Shown: one piece after another, positions 48,043 through 56,252 of the stretch
How positions within the stretch are numbered: position 1 is the stretch's first letter
Layout: each line of letters starts with the position of its first letter
Source: Arthrobacter cavernae
Lineage (GTDB): Bacteria; Actinomycetota; Actinomycetes; Actinomycetales; Micrococcaceae
Length of the DNA stretch: 64,000 nucleotides
Direction of reading: 5' to 3'
NCBI RefSeq assembly: GCF_017368795.1
Contig: NZ_JAFNLL010000009.1
Location: forward strand, 62,001 to 126,000
Translations under genes and position numbers: made by a program
Notes under the pieces: model-generated
Told to the model about the DNA's origin: nothing
What the model saw: the letters and a program-made list of their open reading frames with translations, nothing else
Databases searched by the model: none

Positions 48043-48699
48043 GTGGCACGTGTGAAGCGGGCGGTAAACGCCCACAAGAAGCGCCGGGTTGTCCTTGAAC
48101 GCGCAAAGGGTTACCGCGGTCAGCGGTCTCGCCTGTACCGCAAGGCCAAAGAGCAGCTGCTGCACTCGTTTGTGTACAGCTACGGCGACCGCCGCAAGAA
48201 GAAGGGTGACTTCCGTCGCCTCTGGATCCAGCGCATCAACGCTGCATCCCGCGCCAACGGCCTCACCTACAACCGTCTGATCCAGGGCCTGAAGGCCGCT
48301 GAGGTCGAGGTTGACCGTCGCATGCTGGCCGAACTGGCCGTCTCCGACGCCAACGCTTTCACTGCTCTGGTGAACGTTGCCAAGGCTGCACTGCCGGCCG
48401 ACACCTCCGCTCCGGCCGCCAAGGTTGAAGCCGCTGCTCCGAAGGCTGCCGCCAAGGCTGCTCCGGTCGCCGCTGCCGCCACGTCGGACATCGAGGGCGC
48501 CGTTGCTGCCGTTGAAGGCGAAGACGCTCCGGAAGGCTACGCCATCAAGGGCAACGCCGAGTCCAAGAAGTACCACGTTCCGGGTTCCACCTGGTACGAC
48601 GCCACCGCCGCTGAATACTGGTTCGCCACGGTTGAAGCTGCAAAGGCTGCCGGCTTCGAGCCGGCCGGCGGCGAAGGCCGCCAGCAGATCAAGAACTAG
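48043..48699 (+). CDS. rplT: 50S ribosomal protein L20 (bL20) with C-terminal extra domain
   Basis: The first ~120 residues are a normal L20 ([51 protein letters not shown]). The protein continues to 218 residues with an Ala/Pro/Lys linker (about 125-165) and a compact end domain carrying [19 protein letters not shown], then [19 protein letters not shown]. This resembles Ada metal-binding-like or 'sunset' modules but without cysteines. GTG 48043 with AAGGAG upstream. Confidence 0.96.
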   Translation: MARVKRAVNAHKKRRVVLERAKGYRGQRSRLYRKAKEQLLHSFVYSYGDRRKKKGDFRRLWIQRINAASRANGLTYNRLIQGLKAAEVEVDRRMLAELAVSDANAFTALVNVAKAALPADTSAPAAKVEAAAPKAAAKAAPVAAAATSDIEGAVAAVEGEDAPEGYAIKGNAESKKYHVPGSTWYDATAAEYWFATVEAAKAAGFEPAGGEGRQQIKN

Positions 48700-48712
48700 T
48701 CGCAACTGCCAC

Positions 48713-48718
48713 TAAAGT
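48713..48718 (+). promoter_or_regulatory. -10 element (TAAAGT) of the SpoU gene
   Basis: TAAAGT is followed by 6 bases and ATG 48725, so the methylase gene may have its own leaderless promoter within the infC operon downstream region. Confidence 0.45.
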
Positions 48719-48724
48719 TCTTAT

Positions 48725-49621
48725 ATGAACGAAACCGGGCGCCCGCAAGAATTTCCGATGTCCAACCCCCGAGCTGATCGGGTGAGGGATGTCGCAAAGC
48801 TTGCCGGGCGCCCGGCGCGTTTAAAACGCGGACGGTTCCTGGCCGAGGGGCCACAGGCCGTCCGCGAGGCCCTGGCCCTGCACCGTGGGCGGATCGCGGC
48901 AGGGGGGCCCGGCGTCGTGCATGAAGTGTACGCGAGCGAGGCCTGCCTCGACCGCCTCCCCGAGCTCGCCGATCTGGCTTCGGGCACCGTCCTGAGGCTT
49001 GCCACCGACGAGGTGCTGTCCGCCATGGCGGACACCGTCAATCCGCAGGGGATCGTGGCTGTTTGCAGTTTCGTGGATGTGAGCCTGGACTCAGTGCTCG
49101 ACGCCGGTCCCCGCCTGATCGCCGTCATGTGCCAGGTGCGCGACCCCGGCAATGCAGGCACCGTCCTGCGTGCTGCCGACGCTGCCGGGGCCGACGCTGT
49201 GGTGCTGACTTCCTCCAGCGTGGACATCTACAACCCCAAGGCTGTCCGTTCCACTGCGGGTTCCCTGTTCCACCTGCCCGTGGTGCTGGGCGCAGAGGTG
49301 GATGAACTCGTGGCCCGGTGCAAGGAACTCGGCATCGGTGTCCTGGCTGCCGACGGCTACGGCACGCTCAACCTGGACAAACTCCAGGACGAAAACGCTG
49401 CCCGGCGGCTCGGTTCGGCAGACGTCGCCTCTGACTACGCACTGGAAGCCCCCACGGCCTGGCTGTTCGGCAACGAGGCCCAGGGCCTCTCCGACGCCGA
49501 ACTCGCGCTGGCGGACCACCGCGTGGCCGTGCCGGTCTACGGCTTCGCTGAGAGCCTCAACCTGGGCACCGCCGCCACAGTATGCCTCTACGCCAGCGCG
49601 CGGTCCCAGCAGGGCTCCTGA
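48725..49621 (+). CDS. TrmH/SpoU-family RNA 2'-O-methyltransferase
   Basis: 298-residue SPOUT methylase. An N-terminal substrate-binding domain (RPARLKRGRFLAEGPQAVREAL) is followed by the knotted SAM domain with motif 1 QVRDPGNAGTVLRAADAAG, motif 2 WLFGNEAQGLSD and motif 3 VPVYGFAESLNLGTAATVCLY. The target is likely 23S rRNA or tRNA but is not decided by sequence. A position behind rplT is common in actinobacteria. Confidence 0.92.
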   Translation: MNETGRPQEFPMSNPRADRVRDVAKLAGRPARLKRGRFLAEGPQAVREALALHRGRIAAGGPGVVHEVYASEACLDRLPELADLASGTVLRLATDEVLSAMADTVNPQGIVAVCSFVDVSLDSVLDAGPRLIAVMCQVRDPGNAGTVLRAADAAGADAVVLTSSSVDIYNPKAVRSTAGSLFHLPVVLGAEVDELVARCKELGIGVLAADGYGTLNLDKLQDENAARRLGSADVASDYALEAPTAWLFGNEAQGLSDAELALADHRVAVPVYGFAESLNLGTAATVCLYASARSQQGS

Positions 49622-49701
49622 GCCTGCCCAGGGCCTGCCCATGCACGTCGGCACCCCGGCGCTGCACGCCACCACGGAACGCCACCACGGGACGCAAAGC
49701 A

Positions 49702-49731
49702 AACGCCCGTCCACGGATGTGGGCGGGCGTT
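49702..49731. terminator. Bidirectional terminator
   Basis: A 13-bp stem with one G-T wobble and a GGAT loop lies between convergent genes. Read on the minus strand it is followed by TTGCTTTGC, so it mainly serves the GlsB-type gene; on the plus strand the tail is GCGTTTGC. Confidence 0.65.
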
Positions 49732-49753
49732 GCGTTTGCTGCAGATGGTGCCG

Positions 49754-50020
49754 TCAGGTGGTGGACTTACGTCCGGTGATCGCGCCGTAGACGCCGGCCA
49801 CGGCCAGGCCGCCGACGATGGCCAGGACCCAGGAACCAAGGTTCCAGAACTCCATCTTGCCGGAACCCAAGACCAGGTCACCGATCCAGCCGCCGACGAT
49901 CGCGCCGACCACACCCAGCACCAGGCCGGTCAGCCAGCCACCTCCGACCCTGCCGGGCATGATTGCCTTGACGATCGCTCCGACAATGAGTCCAAGAATG
50001 ATCCATCCGAGAAAACCCAT
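49754..50020 (-). CDS. GlsB/YeaQ/YmgE-family stress-response membrane protein
   Basis: 88-residue, three-helix glycine-rich membrane protein (GWIILGLIVGAIVKAIMPG, VLGVVGAIVGGWIGDLV, VLAIVGGLAVAGVYGAITG). The family is induced by envelope or general stress in several bacteria, but its biochemical role is unknown. ATG 50020 with GGAGG upstream. Confidence 0.9.
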   Translation of the reverse strand: MGFLGWIILGLIVGAIVKAIMPGRVGGGWLTGLVLGVVGAIVGGWIGDLVLGSGKMEFWNLGSWVLAIVGGLAVAGVYGAITGRKSTT

Positions 50021-50228
50021 GGCGCCTCCTTCGGCTCAGGGCCGTTGTGCGGCCCGGTTCACGGCCCAAAACTAACACGCGGCTCTCGGATAGTCAGTAG
50101 CCTTGGCGATTTGATTGTGCACCTGGCGGGGCCGTAACGGTACGGTATTGCTTGCAGGGGAGCGCCACCGACGTCCCTCTTCCTGCCGGTTCTCCCAATT
50201 CCCTGAATCCTGAAGAGGTGAAGCTTTC

Positions 50229-51146
50229 GTGGCTGCAAGTGGCGGTACCAAAGCGATCGTGGCGGCCCTTGCCGCCAACCTGACGATCGCCGTACTGAAG
50301 TTCATTGCGTTCGTCCTGACGTTATCGTCGTCCATGCTGGCAGAGGCCATCCACTCGGTGGCCGACTCCGGCAACCAGATCCTCCTGCTGGTGGGCGGCA
50401 AGCGCGCCAAGCGGGCGGCGAGCCCGGAGCACCCGTTCGGCTACGGACGCGAACGCTACATCTACGCCTTCATCGTCTCGATCGTGCTGTTCAGTGTGGG
50501 TGGCCTGTTCGCCCTCTACGAGGCCTGGGACAAGTTCCAGCACCCGCACGCCATCGAGGGCGATTTCTGGTGGGTGCCGCTGGCCGTGCTGATCGGAGCC
50601 ATCGTGGCCGAGTCGTTCTCCTTCCGCACAGCCATCATCGAATCCAACCATGTCCGCGGGAACCAGAGCTGGATCAATTTCGTCCGCAATGCCAAGCAGC
50701 CTGAACTGCCCGTGATCCTGCTCGAAGACCTCGGCGCACTGCTTGGCCTGGTGTTCGCCCTCTTCGGCGTGAGCATGACCCTGATCACCGGGGACGGCGT
50801 GTGGGACGCTTTGGGCACAGCGATGATCGGCCTGCTGCTGGTTGCCATCGCCGTGATCCTCGCACTGGAAACCAAGTCCCTGCTGTTGGGTGAGTCCGCA
50901 ACCAAGGACGACGCGGCCGGGATCGCGCGGGCCATCGAGGCCGACGGCACGCGGATCATCCACCTCAAGACCCTGCATCTGGGGCCGGAGGAGCTCCTGG
51001 TCGCGGCCAAGATCAGCGTCGAGGCCGCCGACACCGGGCAGGAGATCGCGAAGGTGATCGACGACGCCGAGGAACGGATCCGCGCGGCGGTCCCCATCGC
51101 CCGGGTCATTTACCTTGAGCCGGACGTGGAGCGCGTCCAGGCATAG
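50229..51146 (+). CDS. Cation diffusion facilitator transporter
   Basis: 305 residues with six predicted membrane helices. SMLAEAIHSVADSGNQ after helix 1 carries the HxxxD metal-site pattern on helix 2, and HPFGYGRERYIYAF is a family signature. The C-terminal ~90 residues form the ferredoxin-like cytoplasmic domain. Likely exports Zn, Mn or Fe; ion not predictable. GTG 50229. The 208-base upstream gap shows no recognised metal riboswitch. Confidence 0.88.
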   Translation: MAASGGTKAIVAALAANLTIAVLKFIAFVLTLSSSMLAEAIHSVADSGNQILLLVGGKRAKRAASPEHPFGYGRERYIYAFIVSIVLFSVGGLFALYEAWDKFQHPHAIEGDFWWVPLAVLIGAIVAESFSFRTAIIESNHVRGNQSWINFVRNAKQPELPVILLEDLGALLGLVFALFGVSMTLITGDGVWDALGTAMIGLLLVAIAVILALETKSLLLGESATKDDAAGIARAIEADGTRIIHLKTLHLGPEELLVAAKISVEAADTGQEIAKVIDDAEERIRAAVPIARVIYLEPDVERVQA

Positions 51147-51160
51147 CGCACGTCAGTCAC

Positions 51161-51206
51161 AACGCAGAAGGGCTCCCGCGAAAACCCGCGGGAGCCCTTC
51201 TGCGTT
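51161..51206. terminator. Strong bidirectional terminator
   Basis: A perfect 20-bp inverted repeat (51161-51180 with 51187-51206) lies between the convergent CDF and MFS genes. Confidence 0.85.
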
Positions 51207-51230
51207 TGAACTTCGTGTGACGGATGCCGT

Positions 51231-52439
51231 CTAGGCCGCGAGTGGCCGCCTGCGTTCCAGCAGTCCGCTCAGGAGTGCGATGCCAAGGCCCAGCATCGCA
51301 AGGCCCGCGCCAACGTAGGCCGGGGCCACATAGCCCCAGCCCCACGCGATGACGGTGCCGCCCAGGAACGCCCCCAGGGCATTGGCGACGTTCAGGGCGG
51401 AATGGTTGAGCGAGGAGGCCAGCGACGGCGCATCCGGGGAAGCGTCCAGCAGTCGCGTCTGCAGCGGCGGGACCAGCATGGAGCCGATGGCCCCCACAAC
51501 GAAGGCCATGATGAAGGCCGACCACGCCCAGTGGGCCGCAATGCCGTAGACAACGAGGGCCACGGCGATGCCCGGCATGACCAGGTAGATGGTGCCCATG
51601 ACGGACTTGTCGGCAATCCGCCCGCCGATGATGTTGCCGACCACCATGCCGAGTCCGTACAGGGCCACCACCGCGGGAATGAGGAACTCGGGAATGCCGG
51701 CCACGGAGGTCATGGTGTGGGCAATGTAGGTATAGACGGCAAAAAAGCCGCCGAAGCCGATGACGCCGATCAGCAGGGCAAGCCAGACCTGGATGCGCTT
51801 GAGCGCGCCCAGCTCACGGCGGATGCTGGCCTCTGGGTGGGCCGGCTCGAACGGGACGAATTTCAACAACATCACCACCGTGGCCAGGCCGATGGCGCCT
51901 ACCACCACAAAGAGCAGCCGCCAGCCAAAAGTCTGTCCAAGCCAGGTGGCCAGCGGGACGCCGATCACGTTCGCCACTGTCAGCCCGCCCATGACCATCG
52001 AGATGGCCCACCCCCGCTTGCTCGGGGCCACCAGGCCGGCTGCGATGACGGCGGCCACGCCAAAGAACGCGCCATGCGGCAGCCCCGAGGCGAAGCGGGT
52101 GACCAGCATGGTGGCGTAGTCGGGGGCAATGAATGACGTCAGATTGGCAAGGCTGAGGAACAGCATGAGACCCAGCGCCAGTTGCTTGCGGGGGAGCCGG
52201 GCGCCTACAGCGGCGAACACCGGGGCGCCGACCACGACACCGAGGGCATACGCGGAGATCAGGTTCCCGGCTTGGGGGGTGCTGATGTCCAGTCCGGACT
52301 CGATTTCCTTGAGCAGGCCCATCATGGCGAACTCGGTGGTGCCGATGGCGAAGCCGCCCATGGCCAGTGCCAGGATGGCCAGTGCAAGGTGGCGGTTTCT
52401 GGCTTTGGCGGCGACGGCGGTGGTGGCAGTTGTAGTCAT
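51231..52439 (-). CDS. MFS transporter, AraJ/sugar-efflux-like
   Basis: 402 residues with 12 helices. The N-terminal LALAILALAMGGFAIGTTEFAMMGLL and the SAYALGVVVGAPVFAAVGARLPRK motif-A region are typical of the DHA1/AraJ-type exporters. Substrate unknown. The ATG at 52439 fits the family; a longer frame upstream is not supported. A TAGAAT about 55 bases upstream is a possible -10, divergent from the Nudix gene. Confidence 0.88.
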   Translation of the reverse strand: MTTTATTAVAAKARNRHLALAILALAMGGFAIGTTEFAMMGLLKEIESGLDISTPQAGNLISAYALGVVVGAPVFAAVGARLPRKQLALGLMLFLSLANLTSFIAPDYATMLVTRFASGLPHGAFFGVAAVIAAGLVAPSKRGWAISMVMGGLTVANVIGVPLATWLGQTFGWRLLFVVVGAIGLATVVMLLKFVPFEPAHPEASIRRELGALKRIQVWLALLIGVIGFGGFFAVYTYIAHTMTSVAGIPEFLIPAVVALYGLGMVVGNIIGGRIADKSVMGTIYLVMPGIAVALVVYGIAAHWAWSAFIMAFVVGAIGSMLVPPLQTRLLDASPDAPSLASSLNHSALNVANALGAFLGGTVIAWGWGYVAPAYVGAGLAMLGLGIALLSGLLERRRPLAA

Positions 52440-52555
52440 GGGCCTGTTCTTGTGGTTGCCTCGAGGCGAAGGGAAAGAAAATCTGATTTCAATTCTACGG
52501 GCCGGCCGGGGGCCTTGGCCCTGGAATGTGACGGCTTCCACGCCGGCGCCGCCCA

Positions 52556-52561
52556 TAGACT
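52556..52561 (+). promoter_or_regulatory. -10 element (TAGACT) of the Nudix gene
   Basis: TAGACT is followed by 6 bases and GTG 52568; no ribosome binding site is present. Confidence 0.5.
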
Positions 52562-52567
52562 GTTCCG

Positions 52568-53002
52568 GTGACTGGACTGATACATGTGGTCGGCGCCGCC
52601 GTCGTCGACTCGCTGGAAAACCCAAGCCGCCTCCTTGCCGCCCGGCGGACCGCTCCGCCGCAGTTCGCGGGCATGTGGGAGTTCCCCGGTGGAAAAGTAG
52701 AGCAGGGCGAGGCTCCGGAGGCTGCGCTGCACCGGGAACTCGCCGAGGAGCTGGGCGTCACCGTGCGCCTTGGCGATGAACTGGAGTCGGGCGCCGCCTC
52801 GGGATGGCCGCTGAATGAGCGGGCCGCCATGCGCGTGTGGTTCGCCGAGGTGAGCGATGGTGAGCCGCGCCCGCTCGAAGACCACGATCAGCTGCGCTGG
52901 ATCTCACTGGGTGAATGTGATGAAGCTCTCAGCTTGCCGTGGATCCCTGCCGATCTCCCCATTGTCCGGGCATTGCTGGCCCGGGTGACCACGGCCGCGT
53001 GA
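52568..53002 (+). CDS. Nudix hydrolase, MutT-like
   Basis: 144 residues. The Nudix box reads GGKVEQGEAPEAALHRELAEELGV (consensus GX5EX7REUXEEXGU satisfied). N-terminal HVVGAAVVD and WEFPGGK fit MutT/CTP-pyrophosphohydrolase members that clean oxidised or non-standard nucleotides. Substrate is inferred, not shown. Confidence 0.9.
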   Translation: MTGLIHVVGAAVVDSLENPSRLLAARRTAPPQFAGMWEFPGGKVEQGEAPEAALHRELAEELGVTVRLGDELESGAASGWPLNERAAMRVWFAEVSDGEPRPLEDHDQLRWISLGECDEALSLPWIPADLPIVRALLARVTTAA

Positions 53003-53230
53003 CCGCCGAGACAGCCTCTTCTGCAACGTGCTCGCGGTGAAGGCTGCAATGACCCCCGCGTGCAGAAGCTCTTCAAACTGCTCACCCCGCAGGACATGAA
53101 GGACTTCATCGAGGCCGAATTCAGGGGGCTCGTTATCCCTGTTCGCCAGATCTCGCATGCCGGACCTTCTGGCACTCAAAGGAGGCACTGCCCGACGGCG
53201 CTACCGATTCTTGCGTGTCAGGCGCTGCTA
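53003..53230. other. 228-base region without an assigned gene
   Basis: Both strands have short open frames here. A plus-strand frame encodes VQKLFKLLTPQDMKDFIEAEF and the opposite frame encodes a similarly protein-like GLDEVLHVLRGEQFEELLHA. I recognise neither; the stretch may be a gene remnant or the 3' untranslated ends of the convergent neighbours. Confidence 0.4.
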
Positions 53231-54328
53231 TCAGAAGAGCGTGGGCTGGCCGGGAGCCGTTTGGACCGGGCCGCCCTGTGCCCGATTAATCCGGGGCCCC
53301 GGGCCCCTGGCGTTGTGGTGGCTGAAACCCTGCGTCCCGGCAAAACCGTGCACGGACTTGAAGTGGTTGACCCTGCCGCTGAGCCAGTTGCTGTACTCCT
53401 TGGAAACATAGGAGCCTTGGCCGTAGAGGCGCCGGTAGCGTCCGACAAGTTCCGGGTGGTTGGCCGCGAGCCACTTCATGAACCATTCCCGTGTGCCGGG
53501 CTTCAGGTACAGGGCGCCGGCGGTCACGCCCGTGGCGCCCGCCGCCGCGAGGGATCCGCACAGGGCATCCAGTGCTTCGTCCGTATCCGTCAGCCACGGC
53601 AGGACGGGCATTGCCATGACGCCGCAGGCCAGGCCGGCGTCCCGGAGGCGGCCGATGAGCTTCAGCCGTACCCGCGGTGACGGCGTACCGGGCTCGATGA
53701 GGCTTGCGAGGTGTTCGTCCGTCATGGCCAGGGAGATGCCGAGGTCCACGCGGACCTGCGTGGCGGCGTGCTTCAGCAGGGGAATGTCTCGGGCCAGCAG
53801 GGTCCCCTTGGTGAGGATGGAGAAGGGCGTGCCGGAATCTGCGAGGGCCCGGATGATGCCGGGCATCAGTTCGTACCGGCCCTCGGCGCGTTGATAGGGG
53901 TCGGTGTTGGTGCCGAGGGCTACCTGGTGGTGTGCCCACGACGGCTTGGCAAGTTCCCTGGCCAGGACCTCGGCTGCGTTGATCTTCACGACCACCTGGG
54001 AGTCGAAGTCCTGGCCGGCGTCGAACTCCAGGTAGGTGTGGCTCTGGCGGGCGAAACAGTAGACGCAGGCGTGGCTGCAGCCGCGGTAGGGATTGACGGT
54101 CCATTCGAAGGGCATCCGGGAACCGGCAGCCACCTTGTTGAGCACTGACTTTGCGGTGACCTCATGAAAGGTGACTCCGGAGAATTCGGGGGTCGAGACG
54201 GACCGGACCAACCCGGCGAGCGGCAGCAGGGCATCGGGGAATGGGGCGGCCCCGGAAGGACCGCCAACGGAGCCGTATTCCGATGCTGGAACAGCGGGGT
54301 CGGAGAGTGCTTGTGCGTCCCATCTCAT
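53231..54328 (-). CDS. Rv2578c-family radical SAM protein
   Basis: 365 residues. The radical SAM cluster is CSHACVYCFAR after WTVNPYRG, as in SplB-like and Rv2578c-type proteins; LTKGTLLARDIPLL and GVMAMPVLPWLTD follow. The reaction is unknown; relation to the spore photoproduct lyase group and the DNA-damage box upstream suggest a role in nucleic-acid repair, which is inference. ATG 54328 (RWDAQAL) gives the family N-terminus; two further in-frame ATGs lie upstream, the first inside or beside the LexA box. Confidence 0.88.
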   Translation of the reverse strand: MRWDAQALSDPAVPASEYGSVGGPSGAAPFPDALLPLAGLVRSVSTPEFSGVTFHEVTAKSVLNKVAAGSRMPFEWTVNPYRGCSHACVYCFARQSHTYLEFDAGQDFDSQVVVKINAAEVLARELAKPSWAHHQVALGTNTDPYQRAEGRYELMPGIIRALADSGTPFSILTKGTLLARDIPLLKHAATQVRVDLGISLAMTDEHLASLIEPGTPSPRVRLKLIGRLRDAGLACGVMAMPVLPWLTDTDEALDALCGSLAAAGATGVTAGALYLKPGTREWFMKWLAANHPELVGRYRRLYGQGSYVSKEYSNWLSGRVNHFKSVHGFAGTQGFSHHNARGPGPRINRAQGGPVQTAPGQPTLF

Positions 54329-54337
54329 GACGACCAT

Positions 54338-54353
54338 TCGAATGTATGTTCGA
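54338..54353 (-). promoter_or_regulatory. LexA (SOS) box upstream of the radical SAM gene
   Basis: TCGAATGTATGTTCGA matches TCGAAC-N4-GTTCGA at 11 of 12 positions and ends 9 bases before the gene start, so LexA would cover the promoter. In mycobacteria Rv2578c belongs to the LexA regulon. Confidence 0.85.
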
Positions 54354-54392
54354 GTTATTGTCAAGGCCTTCGAAAGCGGGCGCAGGCGTTGC

Positions 54393-54398
54393 TAGGGT
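54393..54398 (+). promoter_or_regulatory. -10 element (TAGGGT) of leaderless pcp
   Basis: TAGGGT is followed by 7 bases and ATG 54406. Confidence 0.5.
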
Positions 54399-54405
54399 GG
54401 GGTCC

Positions 54406-55047
54406 ATGATTCTGCTGTCCGGGTTCGAGCCCTTCGGCGGCGACGCCGCCAACCCGTCCTGGGTGGCCGCTACACTGGCCCGCGACATCCTGCGTGCCGA
54501 GGGGCATGACGTGGAGGCACTCGAACTTCCCTGCGTCTTCGGCGAAGCGGCCACCGCGCTCCTCGAGGCCGTTGACCGCCTGAATCCGGCCCTCGTCGTC
54601 AGCCTCGGCCTGGCGGGCGGCCGGGACCGCATCTCGCTGGAACGCGTCGCCATCAACTGCGACGACGCGAGGATCCCGGACAACGCCGGCCGGCGCCCCG
54701 TTGACGAGGAAGTTGTTCCCGGCGGGCCCGCTGCCTACTTCAGCACGCTGCCCATAAAGGCCGCCCTGCGGGGCCTGCAAATAGCCGGGATCAGGGCCGA
54801 AGTGTCACAGACGGCCGGGACCTACGTTTGCAACCACGTCTTCTACGCACTCATGCACGCACTGGCCTTGCGGCCGCAGACTCGCGGCGGCTTTGTCCAT
54901 GTTCCCTACGATGGTTCGGGATTGCCCCTCGGCCGTGCCGTTCCGGCCATGCCAGCCGGGACCATGGCCGAGGGCATCGCCGTCGTCGTCCGCACGGCTT
55001 TGGTGACGGACACGGATCTCACGCTGTCAGCCGGAGCCATCCACTAG
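54406..55047 (+). CDS. pcp: Pyroglutamyl-peptidase I
   Basis: 213-residue C15 cysteine peptidase that removes N-terminal pyroglutamate. ILLSGFEPFGGDAANPSW starts the protein, the Glu region GLAGGRDRISLERVAIN follows, the Cys nucleophile lies in AGTYVCNHVFYALMH (near residue 143) and the His in GFVHVPY. It overlaps the convergent SIMPL gene by 4 bases. Confidence 0.95.
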   Translation: MILLSGFEPFGGDAANPSWVAATLARDILRAEGHDVEALELPCVFGEAATALLEAVDRLNPALVVSLGLAGGRDRISLERVAINCDDARIPDNAGRRPVDEEVVPGGPAAYFSTLPIKAALRGLQIAGIRAEVSQTAGTYVCNHVFYALMHALALRPQTRGGFVHVPYDGSGLPLGRAVPAMPAGTMAEGIAVVVRTALVTDTDLTLSAGAIH

Positions 55048-55697
55048 CCAGGCTGCTGGGTGGGCAAAGGCTCAAGCAGCTCCCACTCCACCGTCACGCT
55101 GGCCGAGACCGAGGATTCGCCGCCCTCGATGGCCACGCTTTCGGCAGCGGAGGCGCGCACCATGCCACCGAGGGGGACCGGGCCGTGGCCGGCCGGGGGC
55201 TGGCTGATGGACAGAACGCTTCCCAGACGCGCGGAGGCCCTGGACGCATACTGCCCGGCACGCTCCGCAGCGTCCTGCCATGCGGCGTCCTGCGCCAGTG
55301 CGGTCACTGCGGCGGCATCGGTGAACCCCTGCTCGATGCCGCTGATGCGGATGCCATCCCCTCCTGCCGCGACGGCGGCGGCTATGGCGGCCGGCGCAGA
55401 CTCGGGTACCCGGAGACGGACAACCAGGGTGGTTGAGGCGACGTAGCCGGTCACCTTCTGGCCCTGGCCCTCGACCCAGACGAGGTCCGCGCGAAGATTG
55501 AGGCCGCTCGTCCGCAGATCGCGGTCCGCCACACCGTTCCGGCGAAGTGCATCAACAGCGGCGGCGGCCGTGCTTCCGGCGTCCTGGTACGCCTGGGCGG
55601 CCGTGTCGCGGCGCGTCTCCACACCGAGGGACAGGGTGACAAGGTCAGGGGCTGCTTCGGCAGTGCCGGTGCCGGTCACTGTGATGGTACGTGTCAT
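55044..55697 (-). CDS. SIMPL (DUF541) domain protein
   Basis: 217 residues of the SIMPL fold: ITVTGTGTAEAAPDLVTLSLGVE opens it, GYVASTTLVVRLR is central and SVSASVTVEWELL closes it. No signal peptide or membrane helix is visible, unlike many periplasmic members. It follows the HEERH-protein gene by 2 bases and is co-transcribed with it. Function unknown. Confidence 0.85.
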   Translation of the reverse strand: MTRTITVTGTGTAEAAPDLVTLSLGVETRRDTAAQAYQDAGSTAAAAVDALRRNGVADRDLRTSGLNLRADLVWVEGQGQKVTGYVASTTLVVRLRVPESAPAAIAAAVAAGGDGIRISGIEQGFTDAAAVTALAQDAAWQDAAERAGQYASRASARLGSVLSISQPPAGHGPVPLGGMVRASAAESVAIEGGESSVSASVTVEWELLEPLPTQQPG

Positions 55698-55699
55698 GC

Positions 55700-56146
55700 C
55701 TATGCCTCGTTTCGCTTTTCGGAGGGGAGGTCCGGGAGCCGGCCTCCAGGGCCAATGTAGCCGCCCGCAGCCAGTCCTGCCTGGCGTTCGAAGAAATTGC
55801 GTGATGCCGGGTTGCCGCTGCGCAGCAGCGACCAGCCGGCACAGAGCGCGTACAACAGCAGGAACGGCAACCCCAGGCAGTATGCATATTGCGTGCAGTG
55901 CCGTTCCTCGTGGCCCAGCAGGACGGGGTCGTTGCCCGCGGCTCCGGGCGGGGCCCTGAACAGCACCACGTTGCCCATGGTGAACGCCCCTGCGTGGGGC
56001 AGGCCCCAGCCATAGCCGGCCGCGATGATGAGGCCCCTCGGCCCGCGGCACAGCGTGGAGCCCGAGGTCCAGGCAATGAGCAGGCCCAAGGGAGTGGTCA
56101 AGTCCAGCATGTTGACGATCTGCCGGAGACGCTGCCCCCTTTTCAT
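55700..56146 (-). CDS. Small membrane protein with HEERH motif
   Basis: 148 residues with hydrophobic stretches near 18-30 and 40-70 and a third helix (LGLPFLLLYALCAGWSLL) just after GHEERHCTQYAYC. HEERHCTQ fits the HExxHxxQ pattern of small metalloprotease-like proteins (for example DUF4157), but no other family feature is certain. ATG 56146 lies 6 bases from TACCAT. It is the first gene of an operon with SIMPL. Confidence 0.7.
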   Translation of the reverse strand: MKRGQRLRQIVNMLDLTTPLGLLIAWTSGSTLCRGPRGLIIAAGYGWGLPHAGAFTMGNVVLFRAPPGAAGNDPVLLGHEERHCTQYAYCLGLPFLLLYALCAGWSLLRSGNPASRNFFERQAGLAAGGYIGPGGRLPDLPSEKRNEA

Positions 56147-56152
56147 GAGGCC

Positions 56153-56158
56153 ATGGTA
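56153..56158 (-). promoter_or_regulatory. -10 element (TACCAT) of the HEERH gene
   Basis: TACCAT on the minus strand is followed by 6 bases and ATG 56146. Confidence 0.4.
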
Positions 56159-56252
56159 GCCCCGGGGCCTCCCTGGCACGGTGCCGGTGCCGGGGATAGT
56201 CTGATCCGAGGACCACTGGGGCGGGCCTGGTGCCTGATCGTTCGGGGGGAAG

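Noticed and set aside
50021-50228. Metal riboswitch (yybP-ykoY type) upstream of the CDF transporter
   Set aside because: A GGGGAG-containing stretch is present, but I could not find the other conserved loops of that motif.
52888-53188. Minus-strand ORFs overlapping the Nudix gene
   Set aside because: No family match, no ribosome binding site, and large overlap with a confident gene.
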